Positions 48,162 to 60,888 are shown, counted from the first letter of the stretch. The stretch is DNA of 64,000 bases from Spisula solida (GCA_947247005.1 OX365955.1:31909822-31973821), one strand, 5' to 3'. Notes: generated from the sequence alone by a model not told the origin. Numbers and translations: made by a program.

Positions 48162-49090
48162 TATCGCTTTATATAATTGCACGGTGAAATAAAAGTCGAC
48201 TTAACATCACACTCGACAAATACAATGTATCCTTTCTATATTACTATAATATCATATGCAAAGGATGAAATACATCCTCTAAAATGGAATTTATATTCAA
48301 CTCGATCTAGCAAACATATAGTTCAAATACATTCTGCTAGATTGGTAATATAACTTTTCTGAGAAAAATACATCAAAGACGGCCGCTTACGTTAAAGAAT
48401 AGCAATGCTTTGAACGCAATGTTTAATTTCGTTATTTCGAGAAATAAACATTTACAGTTTTTTCTAAATATAGAAAATAGGAAACGATATTGAATTATCA
48501 AAACAGCATTAAACTTGCAAATGTACGTAGGAAAGAGAACTATCTTCTGAATATACGAACATTAGTTATTATTATGACAAATTGGTCTCGTTTTCCAAAA
48601 GTGTTTTATAGTCATTTCGTAGTTGACCTATCCCAGCGTATGTTGCATATAAATGTGCTTTTAAATTATAAGTCTGTACGTGATGCTAATATTGAAACAG
48701 CCAAATGAATAATTTGTCGGAAATATAAAACATATAATACCCAATACTTATCCGCGTGAAATATAATTGTATCGACGCAGGAACGGCACTCATGCCTGTA
48801 CATCTAACCATTGAAAACGCGATAAATAGGGTGTCTATAAGTTGACTTGGGGTGATATTGAGGGGAATCGTCTAGAATAAGGGTACATTTGTACACCTTA
48901 AAACAGAACAGTCGAAACAACGTTTAAAGTAGATGATACGAGCCAACCCAATATAAGGAGTTATCACGTGTATCACCTAACTGTAAAGTAGATTGACTTC
49001 TCTAGGCGAAACTATTTACTGACAAGTCTGCGATTTGTACATATATGGACTTTTGTGTATCATATGTTGTTTAATCTTACAAAACACATT
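48162..49090. other. No recognisable feature
   Basis: AT-rich, with short frames only. Confidence 0.4.
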
Positions 49091-50400
49091 AAAAATAATC
49101 ATGTATTGAATGCTAATTAGCTAGTAAACCAAGAAACATACATCTAGTGGCATCTATACAATATTGATATACATGTACATGTATATGTTCATGTTCTCTA
49201 TTTAAAGTACCATCTTCCTAAAGTGTGCGTTTATTGAAGAGATGATGACATTTTACAGGGTGTCCCAAAAAAACGGGGACCTACCTTAATCCTTTATAAC
49301 GTTTTTTAATTTTTAATGAATTTGATTGTTGTTTTGTGAGAGTGTATAACAGTAATTTCTTATTCTAAAATAGGTACTTGTTAATAGGTTATGCTTTAAA
49401 ACAGGAAGTGACGTCATCATTTTACACTCGGCGTCATTTCCTGTTTTTTTTTGCTGACTTGTCTTGAAAATGTCATCATTAGATAAGGCATTGTGTCTGA
49501 GTGTTCATTTTGAGAAAACAAAGTTTTAAAATCACAGAGGTGATAAAAATATTGTGAAAATCGAAGAACTTTGTGATAAATAATGAAAGACGGGAAAAAG
49601 TGCAAAGTTTACTAAATAAAAGTGAAGCAGACAACCTTCAAAATATTCATTAACAATCACCAAAGAAGAAAAATATAAAAAGATTCATTTATTATTATTG
49701 AAAACAATCAACAAGAAAGCTTAGTAGGAAACAAAATGTAATAATGTGAACTTATATCCAAATCAAAAGTTCATAGATGTATATCAGAGTCATTTAGTGT
49801 GTCAGCATTTATAAGAAAGCAGAAACCACTTATTACAACAAATCAACAGCAAATTCATGATATATTCGCAAAAAAGTACTGACATTTGACCTCATACCTT
49901 AGGGCAATAGGCCTAGATATAGTTCGGAGAGGGCCCCATAGTGAAACTGTTTGCCATACATGATGAACAAGTGTATGTAGATCCATTATCCTTGACTATG
50001 GGACACATGAGATGACATTTGCGGTCAACATGTAAATCTATTGATGAACATGTTGAAATTCCCTGTTCACTGTTCCCTGATAACTCTGGATATTGGGACT
50101 AAATAATCACAATAAGGATGTTGGTATTTTGAACTGTATTCATCCCTTAATGTTTTGTCATATTGACAATGTGTTATTAATAAAAGAGAAAAAGTTACGA
50201 GTTTTTACACCCTGTACTTGTATGGATCTAAGTGAATAATGATGTATTGAATGCTAATTAGCTAGTAAACCAAGAAACATACATCTAGTGGCATCTATAC
50301 AATATTGATATGATATATATGTTCATGTTCTCTATTTAAAGTACAACCTTCCTAAAGTGTGCGTTTATAGATGATGACATTGTACTTGTATGGAACTCTG
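49091..50400 (+). repeat. Tandem duplication of about 180 bp interrupted by a transposon
   Basis: 49101-49255 and 50242-50385 share long exact stretches, such as GAATGCTAATTAGCTAGTAA and CATACATCTAGTGGCATCTA. The first unit continues after the transposon as CTTGTATGGATCTAAG (50217 onward), matching CTTGTATGGAACT after the second unit (50388 onward). Confidence 0.9.
49256..50214. mobile_element. Mariner-like element, 959 bp
   Basis: Flanked by TA at 49254-49255 and 50215-50216. Both ends begin CAGGGTGT; inner sequence then differs (CCCAAAAAAACGG left, AAAAACTCGTAAC right). The start resembles mariner termini. A local inverted repeat (ACAGGAAGTGACG-type, about 49401-49447) lies inside. No intact transposase. 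The adjacent duplicate preserves the uninterrupted TA site. Confidence 0.8.
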
Positions 50401-50708
50401 CGACACGCATCCCACTGATGTTAGTGTTTGGTAATCTGCAGAATATCTAAAACAGGAAATTCGCAGCAATCCTGACACCATGCGTGTAATTGAAACAACT
50501 TCTGTACCATACGCGACCATAACATGGCAATATTTTGATGTCTGAATCCAACCGAATCATAACACCTATAAAATAAAGATATCGAACCACGCGTAATAGG
50601 CAGCAACATGGTTGTTACTGCACGTGGGAAAGATATCATCATTTGGCAGCAGTATATATCATAATACTAAACTTTCTTCGAATATTTACTAAACAATAAT
50701 ACATTTGT

Positions 50709-50765
50709 ATCATATAATAAATAAATAAATATACCAGATTTATATAGCGCCTATTCATGCTTAAT
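50709..50765 (-). repeat. SINE 3' tail on the minus strand
   Basis: The plus strand reads AAATATACCAGATTTATATA followed by GCGCC, which is the complement of the 3' tail at 63745-63775. It starts with an AATA repeat. No head is visible. Confidence 0.6.
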
Positions 50766-50999
50766 CCGTTTATCATACTGAACACATTATGTGATACATG
50801 TATTGAAATGCTGTTGGTGTAATAGTTCACCACTCACGTTCTAAGAGCATGTTACGCCATTTATTAGATTCCAAGAATGTACTTGTATAATTATGTGTTT
50901 GAGTGAAATGGACAGTTTTTGTTGTTTCGTTTATCCAAAAGCTAAAACTGTTGTCGTCCTTCAAATCGGTATACGTAAAAAGGCCCCTAGATAAACTTA

Positions 51000-51120
51000 C
51001 ATACTTTAGTTTATTAGCATTCATTTAAGGTAGAATCTAGATTGTTAAACAACTCCCCTTCTATAAATAACTCACGACATCTCGTTTCTAGTCGTATTCA
51101 TCGCCACAAGGGTATGAACG
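51000..51120 (-). mobile_element. Partial SINE copy
   Basis: The minus strand contains CATACCCTTGTGGCGATG and then a tail with CTACCTTAAATGAATGCTAA, both matching the neighbouring SINE at 51200-51476. The tRNA-like head is missing. Confidence 0.55.
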
Positions 51121-51199
51121 AAGTTCTTACAGATATATTGTCACAAAACTTTAGCAATGTTTAAGTTCATACTGACGCATGTTGAGTGTTATACAACTT

Positions 51200-51476
51200 C
51201 TACAGTTTATTTAGTTTATACTAATTTATTTAAGGTCGATTGTGAAACAAGTTTTTCCAACTTATATTAATCACTCTCGACACCTCATTCCTGATGCAAT
51301 CCATCGCCACGAGGGTATGAGAGAAGAGAAGCCAGTTTCCCTTTTATGCTGAGCGTCTAGCAAGGGAATATCTGGTACCATTTTTATTGCGTCTTTGATA
51401 TGACGCGGCCAGGGATCGAACCCGAGACCTCCCGCACTCGAAGCGAACGCTCAACCACTTGGCTATTGAGGAGGCG
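51200..51476 (-). mobile_element. tRNA-derived SINE with conserved central domain
   Basis: On the minus strand, 51475-51402 has an A box (TAGCCAAGTGG) and a B box (GGTTCGATCCC) in tRNA-like spacing, but the outer ends do not pair as an acceptor stem. The body contains GGCTTCTCTTCTCTCATACC and CTCGTGGCGATGG. The tail reads CGACCTTAAATAAATTAG. An 86-codon minus-strand frame across the head is a by-product. Confidence 0.75.
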
Positions 51477-51491
51477 GTTTATTTGGAGACG

Positions 51492-51644
51492 GTTTCTCGA
51501 AACAGTGGTATGTGACGCTGTTCTTGAAACACTAGTACAGTAGTATATAGTGTCGGGGGTTTCATGTCTACTTAAAGGAAGTATCACTGTTCCTTTGGAG
51601 TTAGTTTCTCGTGGCAGTGGTATGTGACGCTGCTCTTGAAACAC
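51492..51644 (+). repeat. 41-bp direct repeat, spaced 112 bp
   Basis: 51492-51532 and 51604-51644 are near-identical, sharing CAGTGGTATGTGACGCTG and CTTGAAACAC. They lie immediately beside the SINE head. Confidence 0.9.
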
Positions 51645-51754
51645 CCAATTAAGGGGGTACTTAAGGGGGGTTATTTGTGTTATTTGTATTATGTTTACAT
51701 GTAAATATACATTTTTATGTTTGCATGCATATATCTATGTCAAATTATTTAAAC

Positions 51755-51845
51755 CATGTCTTAAATATGATTGTACATCACTTTTGAACGTGTAATTACA
51801 TGATAAAAGTGCTATATAAATATGGTATAATAATAATATAATTTC
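51755..51845 (+). repeat. SINE 3' tail
   Basis: AAAAGTGCTATATAAATATG leads into a TAATAATAATA run, the usual AT-rich SINE end. Confidence 0.55.
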
Positions 51846-51864
51846 AATTACTCGAAACATCACA

Positions 51865-51925
51865 GCCTTAAGGTACCCCTTGCCACGAGGGTATGATTTC
51901 AAGATATACTAGTTTCCATTTCAAT
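51865..51925 (-). repeat. SINE central-domain fragment
   Basis: The minus strand reads GGAAACTAGTATATCTTG and then CATACCCTCGTGGC, the conserved core of the SINE at 51200-51476. Confidence 0.5.
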
Positions 51926-52486
51926 GCAGCTGAGTTACGAATAAACATAGGTAATGCCTTTGTCACCATGCGGCCATGATGCCATATTCTGAGGACGTCT
52001 ATATGTGCACACTGATTTCACAAAATAAAACTTTTACACATTGTCAAGTAATCATACAAAACAGTCTTAATATTCCAAGGAATGTCACTAAGAACGAAGG
52101 CGATACTATAATGTACAATTAAGTCCCGCAACGTATACAATTAAAGATAACTACACATTGTTTTCTGTACTCGCAATCTTATACAGTTATCTTCAAGCTA
52201 TAACAAAATATAACACGAGATACCCCAACCACGATGTCTATAACAAATGCGTACATATCGACAATAAACCCAAATGTGGCCGAGTTGACGCACGTGTGGG
52301 CTTCAAAGTACGTAGTATGTACTGCACGATAATCTTAAGAAATTTAGTTGTACATAATTACCCTGAAATCCTTTAAATATCACTTTATGTGTTTCGTATG
52401 ATAATGTATTATTTTTATTACCAAATCCCGCAGACAATTCAGCATAAAGTATGATGGTATATACGAGTACTGCTGACACATGTTGA

Positions 52487-53411
52487 TACGAGGGGTGTTC
52501 CATATGTATTGTCACTGTCCTTTGCATTTTTCTATGGCAATATTTAGAAGAATTCTACGATGACTGTCTAAAAGGTGCATGTTTTGATTCTATATCTTGA
52601 AAATTACATAGCCTTTCGTCAACAATTAAGTAATTTATTGAACTTAGAAGAGGGTATGCTCGAGTACACTGGCCTTATGTTAATTTTAAGCTAAATTTGT
52701 GTCATCTTTGCAGTAGTTGTTTAGAAAAGTAAATGTCAGTATTCTTTAAACTGCAACATAAGATACGATAACTGGACCCTTATACTTCCATTAGAACTTT
52801 AAATCAAAATGAAATTATTTGTTGTCTACGAGTAAGACGGTCAAAACAAGGGAGACCACTCTAATTTATACCAAATGATGCTTGTTGTTTCACGCACCGA
52901 TAACTTCATATCAATTGTACTTTGATCGCAAATTCTTCCCAAAAATGAATGTTGATGGTCAATGGCTTACATACCTGTATGATATGTCAAATTCCAATCA
53001 ATTAAACTAATCGAAACTTTTCATTGAAAAGTAGCATACTTTTTTGACTTATTTTGACACTTATTTTCGCGACTTTGAAATTCTCTTATTTTGTTAAAAA
53101 TGGCAATCAAGCACAGCAAATCATGTTTTTATCGAAGGAATTTACAATATTTACGGTATGATAGTTGTGGAATAAGAATATTTCCCGAAAGGAAGTTTTA
53201 ATCGACAGTTGTTCGAACAAAGTCGCAGTGTCTATTACTAGTCCTTTGAAAAGACAACAGAAACAACATTCCGGTTATTAAATTTTATTGATTTTTTCAC
53301 GAAATATCGCGGAAATCTTGATGGTTCTAGAAATGTATAAAGATTTAAAGATATCAACGAATTTGTTTGATTTGTGACCCAAGTGACAATACATATGGAA
53401 CACCCCTCGTA
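52487..53411. mobile_element. Mariner-like element with perfect 29-bp ends, 925 bp
   Basis: Counting the TA dinucleotides, the ends (52487-52515 and 53383-53411) are exact complements over 29 bp; the left starts TACGAGGGGTGTTCCATATG. The CGAGGGGTG start is close to CGAGAGGTG at 416-3377 and 61484-62738, so all three probably belong to related Tc1/mariner families. No transposase frame survives inside. Confidence 0.85.
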
Positions 53412-56400
53412 TGTGCGACATTGACGATAACGTAGTTGACGCTGTCACAAAGTGTCAAATTTACATTATATAGGTTTTATGAATGGGCTGGGTTCAGGAA
53501 TTTAATTATTGCCATGTTATCGTCGCCTATGGTAAGGATGCTGTTTCATTTACACGCATGCTGCCTGGACTGGTGTGAATTTCCTGTAACTGAATAAGCG
53601 ATTTAATCCATTCCACTCATTAGCAAACACCTTGATGTGTGTCTAGGTAAATAGACACGCGTGTTGCTGTACACGTGTATGATGCTAACATTTTATCCAT
53701 CTCTAGATGTCTGTTTCCTAGATAGAATGAGGAACTGTAAATCCAAACAACACATTATACACACAGGTACATGGCTTTTATACCTGAACTTCTCCGAAGA
53801 TGGGAGATTTAAAACTCTGAAACATTAAATGAGAAAAATAAGTAAACATCTCCAGTTTTTGCCTGTTTTCACAGGCAGTGTAGCAGTGTTGAAGTTACTA
53901 CCAGTACGTTTCTTAAGCTGATAAATTCTTTTGACATATTGTAATCGCCTGAAGGCCTAAATGTCATGAAAATTAAGATTAAAACCAATTATGACATTTT
54001 AAGACTTTGTGTGCCTGGTCTTCTCTAGGGATTCAGATGTACAAAACACATACTAAGTCTGTCCGTAACATAATTATGCCTAGAGAAAAAACCTACTCGA
54101 CACTTAATGAGGTACGACCTCCTTTTATCGCGCGATCGAAATGTCCCCGTAACACTTTCGTATCGTAGACCGACCTCCTACAATGACGTTAAAATGATAA
54201 AAATGACAGACACGGCTTTTAAATGGCCTAGCATTGTCTCGTGCTCTTTTTATTTTTTTTTTCGCCTAAACTGCATCAGCATGTTTATCTGCAGAGTTTT
54301 ATTATGCATTTATTTCACAAAAACTGAAGATCCGGGGTTCAGGTGACCAAATTCATGTTCTTTTCACAAAATATATATGTACCTCGGTAGCTTGTAACAT
54401 ACAAACATATTGTAACAACCATTTTATCTTTTTTTTTATCTAGTTAAGCATTTATAACCATACACGAAAAGATTCAGTCACGCAGGAACGTAAAATAACG
54501 ACGTCCCTGACTCGCTGTATCACCTCCAAGTTCAGTTAATAGACACCCTACATATCGCGTGATTTTTCATTAACCACATTGACACTGTGCTATTTCTGAG
54601 TCAGCTGACTTATATTTCACGGGGGGTAAGTAATGGGTGTGATATCTTGTATATTTCTGACAATAATATCACAATATACATATAATTTATAAGCACATTT
54701 ATATGCTAATACGCTGGGATTGGCAAACTACGAAATGACTGTTAAACAATTTTGGAGAACGAGACCAATTTGTCATAATAATAAACTAATGTCAGTATTC
54801 CAAGAAGTTAGTGTTCATACTCCTACGTAATATTGCATCGTAAATTATATATCGTTTATTATTTCTTGTATTTAGAAAAGCAGGAAATACATAATTCTCG
54901 AAATAGCAAATTTACACATTCTGCTCAAAGAAATGCTATAATTTGATGTCCTCTGTCTTTGATGTATTTTATCTTTTCTTTCAGACGATTTTTAACCAAT
55001 CTCGAATAAGGTATACATAAGGAACACCTCACATTACGGCAAAAAATTATTTGAACTATGTATGCGCTCAATTTAGTTGAATATAAATTTCATTTTAAAA
55101 TGTGTGTGTCCTATGTTACTACATTTTTCAAAAAAAATTTCCAATGTTCAAAGCATACTGAAGAATTCTCCTCAAGCGGGTATCGGTTGAAAATCAATAA
55201 TCAAGGGACGCTAATGCTACAGTGTGTCTTTTGTCACGCTTTACTTCCCTTGACGATTATCGATTACCTAAATTGGTGTTTGATGTTGACAGGTTTAAAC
55301 AGGCGTTTTAAAAACGAACACGAAGTTTATTTTGCATAAAGCGTAATAGAATGCTTATAACAAATAACAGAGATGAATAACTGTGTTTATAATGTAGTGT
55401 AAAAGTATTCTGTCGATATTAATTATTTCTCTTTTAATTTATTTCCATTTCCCTCTTTTTATGTTTATATGCATGTGCATAATTTGTGTTTGATTATAAA
55501 CATGTAGTTCTATGCTAATAAACTTTTTGATACGTATAAATATGATCATCTGTCCTTCCATTATTATACAAACTATTTTATGGAATTATAGTGTGCAGTG
55601 TTATGCAGTGTTTGTTTTTGTACTGCAATTTATCGCGTTGGAGTTATACAATGCTTATATGACAAATAAATACAAAATAAAGAGATTAAAATCGATGATA
55701 TATGATGATAAAGCAACAATCTGTAGCAACGCGTTACGTATTAATACACGGGATTGTTAAATCCGGTGTTTGTTTAGCGCGTGTCAGTTTTATGGGGGTA
55801 ATAAACCTACATTGGTCGCTGACACTGTTAGTTAATTTTATATAGATTCTGTGTTTAAAAGAAATTAAATATACATGTATAAATTATATATATTAATATC
55901 GGACAATTATCAATTGTTATTGTTTTTTAAGTGTGATGTTGCCATGTTTTAACAAATATTGAAATAAGGTTTTGTTCCTTTAGAAATTACTAGGTTATTG
56001 TCATACGCAATTTAATAATTAAAATAATTATGAGGAATTTCAATAAAAACAGTAAAATTGGGATTTTAATAACTGTTTCCTAATTGATATGACTCATATT
56101 ATTTTGTTTTACCTTTTTGACGAATGATGCCTTTTTTTGGCCACTTTTGATGGTTCTGTATTTACGCCTTAGACGTTCATTATTTTTCTACTGATTAAAT
56201 CATTATAAAGTTGATTATTTATAGTATCAGTTGGGTTTGATGCAAGTATTTCCATTCGTTTACTACATGTATGTAATTTCCTTTTGCTAAGAAAATTGTT
56301 TAATTTTGTACATAAAATCAAAGTGAAAACTACAACTGCTCATATTGATACACCCAACCACTTATATAAAGTTTATTACTTGTTGTTGTTATTAAAACAG

Positions 56401-56500
56401 TAATATAGTTCAATTTTGAACCCTGAGCCATGACCTTTCCGACTAGTCCATTTTGGCGGGTAGACTATGATGTATTATGATCGGGTGTCATTATTTGATG
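53412..56500. other. AT-rich sequence without recognisable genes
   Basis: Frames up to 93 codons (55058-55339) have no known motif. No inverted ends or SINE boxes were found. Confidence 0.4.
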
Positions 56501-56539
56501 CTATGATTCTTATTGATATCTGTTTGAAATCGAATTACA

Positions 56540-56600
56540 GTTTAGTGCAGTCGGCAACGTTCAAAACTTCTAACCCAAACTTCGGAGGTTCGAATCATTA
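56540..56600 (+). repeat. tRNA-like fragment
   Basis: GCAGTCGGCAACG resembles an A-box region, TTCTAACCCAAAC an anticodon arm, and GGAGGTTCGAATC a good B box. The acceptor stem is not convincing, so a SINE head is more likely than a tRNA gene. Confidence 0.4.
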
Positions 56601-56914
56601 ATTCGCTGATTTTTTTAATTCATTGTTTTATGATATTTTGAGAGATTATAAAACAAACTTTATCTATGATAATGGGTCGATTCAATACATTTTTCATTTT
56701 CACTTAGTAAGATCGATTGTGTATTCCGAGCTTACTGACCACCTATAAATTACGTTGATTGGTCGTCCGACATAACGTTCGATCCGCAATATACATGTAA
56801 CAAATACGGTTTGTCACACATACTGGTATCGCATGAATTTTAAAAGTTGTGTGCATTTAAAATATAAAAACAAATAATATTATATAAAATAAAAAATAAA
56901 AAAACCCAATAGTT

Positions 56915-57002
56915 TGGTGGGATTCGAACGTGCCCTGGTCTGACAAATTTTTATTTTACAATGTATCAAGCGCTATACCGTCACGACCATTCAGACACAC
57001 GA
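56915..57002 (-). repeat. tRNA-like fragment
   Basis: The minus strand reads GGTCGTGACGGTATAGCG and, after an AT-rich insertion, CACGTTCGAATCCCACC. The anticodon region is disrupted. Confidence 0.4.
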
Positions 57003-57094
57003 AATACTTGGCCTTTATTGTAGTACTTATTTTAATGGTCAAACCTATACCAACCTATATCGATTAATGGTTGAAACCTTAAAAGTGCAGTCAC

Positions 57095-57176
57095 GGCTCA
57101 ATGCTCGAAATCGAACTATAGTATGAAACAGGCGATAACCGATATACTCGCGATAGAGCGATCGTCTGCCAAGCTA
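57095..57176 (-). repeat. tRNA-like fragment
   Basis: The minus strand reads TTGGCAGACGATCGCTCTAT and then AGTTCGATTTCGAGC. Weak A box, recognisable B box. Confidence 0.3.
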
Positions 57177-57195
57177 CAACAACAACAACAACAAC
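57176..57195. repeat. CAA microsatellite
   Basis: About six to seven uninterrupted CAA/ACA triplets. Confidence 0.9.
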
Positions 57196-57199
57196 TGTT

Positions 57200-58139
57200 A
57201 AGAATGACAAAAATTGCACATTTTAGTCAAAAAGAACCTTACAATAGGCGATCTTAATTTTATCTTAAAATAACGAAATATATATCATTTAAAAAGTAAT
57301 TTTAATATCTGTAAAGATCCATTTGCACCTAAGCGTTGACTTTGAGTTAAGTTATTTAAAATCCAGGTTAAAGATACCCATGTTTGGTCATACGCTCATA
57401 TTGTATATAGACAAAGAAGGAACAACTCACTAGCAAAGTGGTGTAAAATATCTTCAAAATAGGCGATCTAGATATTTATTAAAATGCATGAAATTAATAT
57501 TACCTGATGTGTAAGATATTAAAGATCACAGATATTTTTGCACCTTAGAGTTTGCTTGTCTAGTTCTTTCGTTATTAAGAAAAAACTATATTGTCCCTTC
57601 TTATTTCTATATAGAAAAAATGAGCGCTATCGATTAACCGCTCCACATGTCCAACGTCTTGCCAACTTCATGCAACAAGGATACATTGCATTTGTTGATT
57701 TTGATGTATCTAAGGTCGCGTCTTTTATTTCTAACGCGATTCATGTCGACGATAAGTTCATAAAGATGTCAATTTATTAGCAAATATTTCCCTTATATCA
57801 TTTTATTCAAAAACTGCTAAATTTGTTACCAAACCATGTACCCAACAGTATTTTTCTGAGAGCGAGCTGAGTATGAACTTCCAATGACGTCATAATTTCG
57901 CGTCACGTGTTTTTCCACTGATCCGGGTGACGAGAGAAGCTGATTTCATTATTTTTCATTGCTTTTTGTTAGTGTTGCATTCACTTGTCTAGCTTCGAAA
58001 TCAGATAATGAAATACTAATTTGTTCGTATTTTAATCATTTGCGTACGAAATTCACACTATACTGGTGAAAACTGGTGGTATGCTGGCTATCAATAATAC
58101 CTCTATTACACGTTTTGTTTTTAATTTTATGGCATATAT
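57200..58139. other. No recognisable feature
   Basis: AT-rich, with an 80-codon frame (57538-57780) that has no known motif. Confidence 0.4.
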
Positions 58140-59990
58140 GATTATAGTGGGCTTGTAGCTTGGTAGTTTTTATATTAATGAATATTGTCTTGTACTGGTA
58201 ACTCTTTAACTTTGGAAACCAATTATTGTTAACATGGTGTATACACTATCGGAACATTTTAACCATTAACGTATTATTTTTGTACGCGGTTCCCCAAGTG
58301 TGCTATACGCTTTTTAGAGAAAGACCGCGCAATAATGTTCTTCTGATGTCAGCGTTTTGCCGAGTTCACTCGGGGTTTGAAACCCGTTCAACCAGTGGAA
58401 ATGTTTTCAGTTGCGTTCGTTACAAACAAACTGTTTTGCTATTTGTTTTATTGTTGTCAATAACACGATCTGTATGTCGGAGACATGATTTGAAGACTGT
58501 GCTAGAAGTTCCGTCTGTTTACCCCAGATTGTTATCTCAGATAAACCACGTCCATAAATCTCTTCCAGGCGCCAACATAGATCTAGATTAGGAACCATTA
58601 AACAATGGTACTAATTGGAAACTAATACCGACTTTGAAGATGTTAGGCCGATAAAATGATTAAAGCTGTAATTTCTACTAATTAAATGACGTACACATAC
58701 TTTGATTCCGTCCTTCAATTATTTGGGTCACGACAATACTTAGTTAGTTTATGTTTTTTCTTACGTGTCATTATTGCCAAAGGAGAGTAGAAACTTGTTA
58801 TGTTAGCGGAAGACACAAGTACATCTTTAATAATACCATACAGTAAGTGAGTAAATTAGAGCAAAGTAACCTTATTCTTTGAATGTAATTTCAACACTGG
58901 TAAAAGGCTTCTGGCAAATTATACTCCTCACGTAAGGCATTGTACTTGGACAAATATCGCAGTGCTTAGCCCCTAGCGAAAGTTGTATCTGTGTTGAGTT
59001 GACATTTGCACTACTCGTAATATGCAATATCGCATTATGTTTCTTGTTTCGTTGTTGCTATAACTTTTGTCAAGCATTGTAGTTGTTTTATCCCGGTTTT
59101 CAATACTTCGGTCATATATAAGTTCAGTGATGTAACCAGTGCTTCTGGAATTAAAATATCATGCCAAAAGTGTAGTGACCAATTGGTGTTTTTGGGTCGA
59201 ATACTCCTCCCATGGAATAACATTTTACAACCCATGTATTGATTGAAGAGGGAGGTCTTGCGTCGATGGTTGTAAATCTGAGATCGATGTAGATCATTAT
59301 GACTATTTGTGTTTTAGTGCTTGGAGAAGCGTGCTAGGGATCTTAATTCAATCAGTTCATTTTATAACAGCAGTCCGGAACTTGCATCATAATTAGTTTA
59401 AATGTTTTAAAACTTTTAAACCATGAAATATAATGTAAAAATATATATTATAAGATAGAGGTATTCTGATATACCAATCAGCTAATAGATAGTTAAACGG
59501 GATTTTTATGTATGTTTACTAAAAAGGCAATGACAAAAAGTCAGGCATAACAATGTCGTTATCTCCAAGGAGCAGCCATTTATATTAAATTTGTGTCGCC
59601 GCAGAATTATTTGAGATGAGGAAAATGACGATTTTTCCCGCTGCTTGTCTATCAAGCGATAAGATGTCTAGAAAAGATGTGGCGTTTTCTTTAAAAAAAC
59701 ATAGTTAACATGTTGCAACTTGTGACCTTTTCACCAATTATCGTCGGAATATTATAAGATATAACCTATTGATAGAGCTATTTCTTCCGATTCTGAAAAA
59801 TGGTCTTCTTAATTTGAACTAAGGCACTGCCTTGAATGGGGATTTGTTCATCGAAATTTAACAGCTTATTGTTTCGGGTTTTAGCAGAGACTGTGTGTTC
59901 CAGTGTCTACATCGTAGCTACCTAACAAAAAGTTGCTATCGCCTTGTTCTTGCTATCAAATAATGTAGATAATAGGAATACTACCCTTCT
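58140..59990 (+). repeat. 1.5-kb interspersed repeat, second copy
   Basis: Inverted relative to 37820-39340 in copy B. It carries about 360 extra bases at 59530-59890. It has a stop codon in the frame that stays open in the other copy (about 58589), which suggests neither copy is coding. Confidence 0.75.
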
Positions 59991-60280
59991 GTTTTCATAA
60001 GATATAACATTAACTAAGTACACGTAAATCTAGGAGACATTTCCCGCAATGTTAGTCAAACAGTGCCCGGGAGATTATCTGAATATATGGAGGGATTTTA
60101 TAATGGATCGGCTGCTATGATAGTTTATGGATAACACATTTCAAATTCCTATGATTTATTATACTCTCCAAAATGATTGACAATAAACTGTATCTGTATA
60201 TTTCGAATAGAAATTGAGACTGGAAATGTTTTTATGTAGAAGGTTTTCACGTTCCGTTGTGTGTCAGACAATGGTCGTAT

Positions 60281-60370
60281 ATTTGTGGTCTGTGTTGTTT
60301 CTGTTTTCTGTGCTCGACTGTTTCAGTAGAGTGCTGCCTTCCCTGTCGGAACTTTTATCATCTTTTTATA
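60281..60370 (+). repeat. Dispersed repeat copy
   Basis: Contains TTTTCTGTGCTCGACTGTTT and AGAGTGCTGCCTTCCCTGTC, matching the family noted at 9.1-9.5, 26.7, 27.9 and 35.7 kb. Confidence 0.45.
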
Positions 60371-60888
60371 AAGAGTTAGTTTGTGACTTGTAAAATAATG
60401 AAGGTATGATAACAGTCCACGTTTCTTGTACATTATACCTTGCGAACAAACATGCTGTTACATTACGTCTACAGCTAAGAAAACAACAGTATCTGACAAT
60501 AAAGGAGAAATATTCCCCTATGAATTAGCCGAATACATGTACATTAGCATTGTTTTACAATTCTAACTCATTTTATTTTCCTATTTCTTTAAGAAATATG
60601 CTAAATTCGACAAACATGAACTTTAAGCTTAATCTATGAAATAAAAGTTCATCGACTTGAGAAACAGACATCTCATGAATAACACGACACTTTTAATGCA
60701 GTTTGGTGTGTTTCGCGAGATTTTACAACCATTTTCTGAAGACAGTGTTGACGATCCTTGCTTAAATTAAGCATCTTTCAAATTATAAGGAAGCATTGAA
60801 AATCGGAAAACATTTGTTGTGACGAAGCTACGTAAGACTTACATCATTGTATACATCGTAGAACTGATGTTTGTTGGTCTAAACGAGA

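Noticed and set aside
47745..48176. 143-codon open frame
   Set aside because: The last third is a pogo-like MITE with TA flanks. The first part has no recognisable domain, so I treat it as chance.
51402..51475. True tRNA gene on the minus strand
   Set aside because: Good A and B boxes, but no acceptor-stem pairing and a repeated SINE body downstream.
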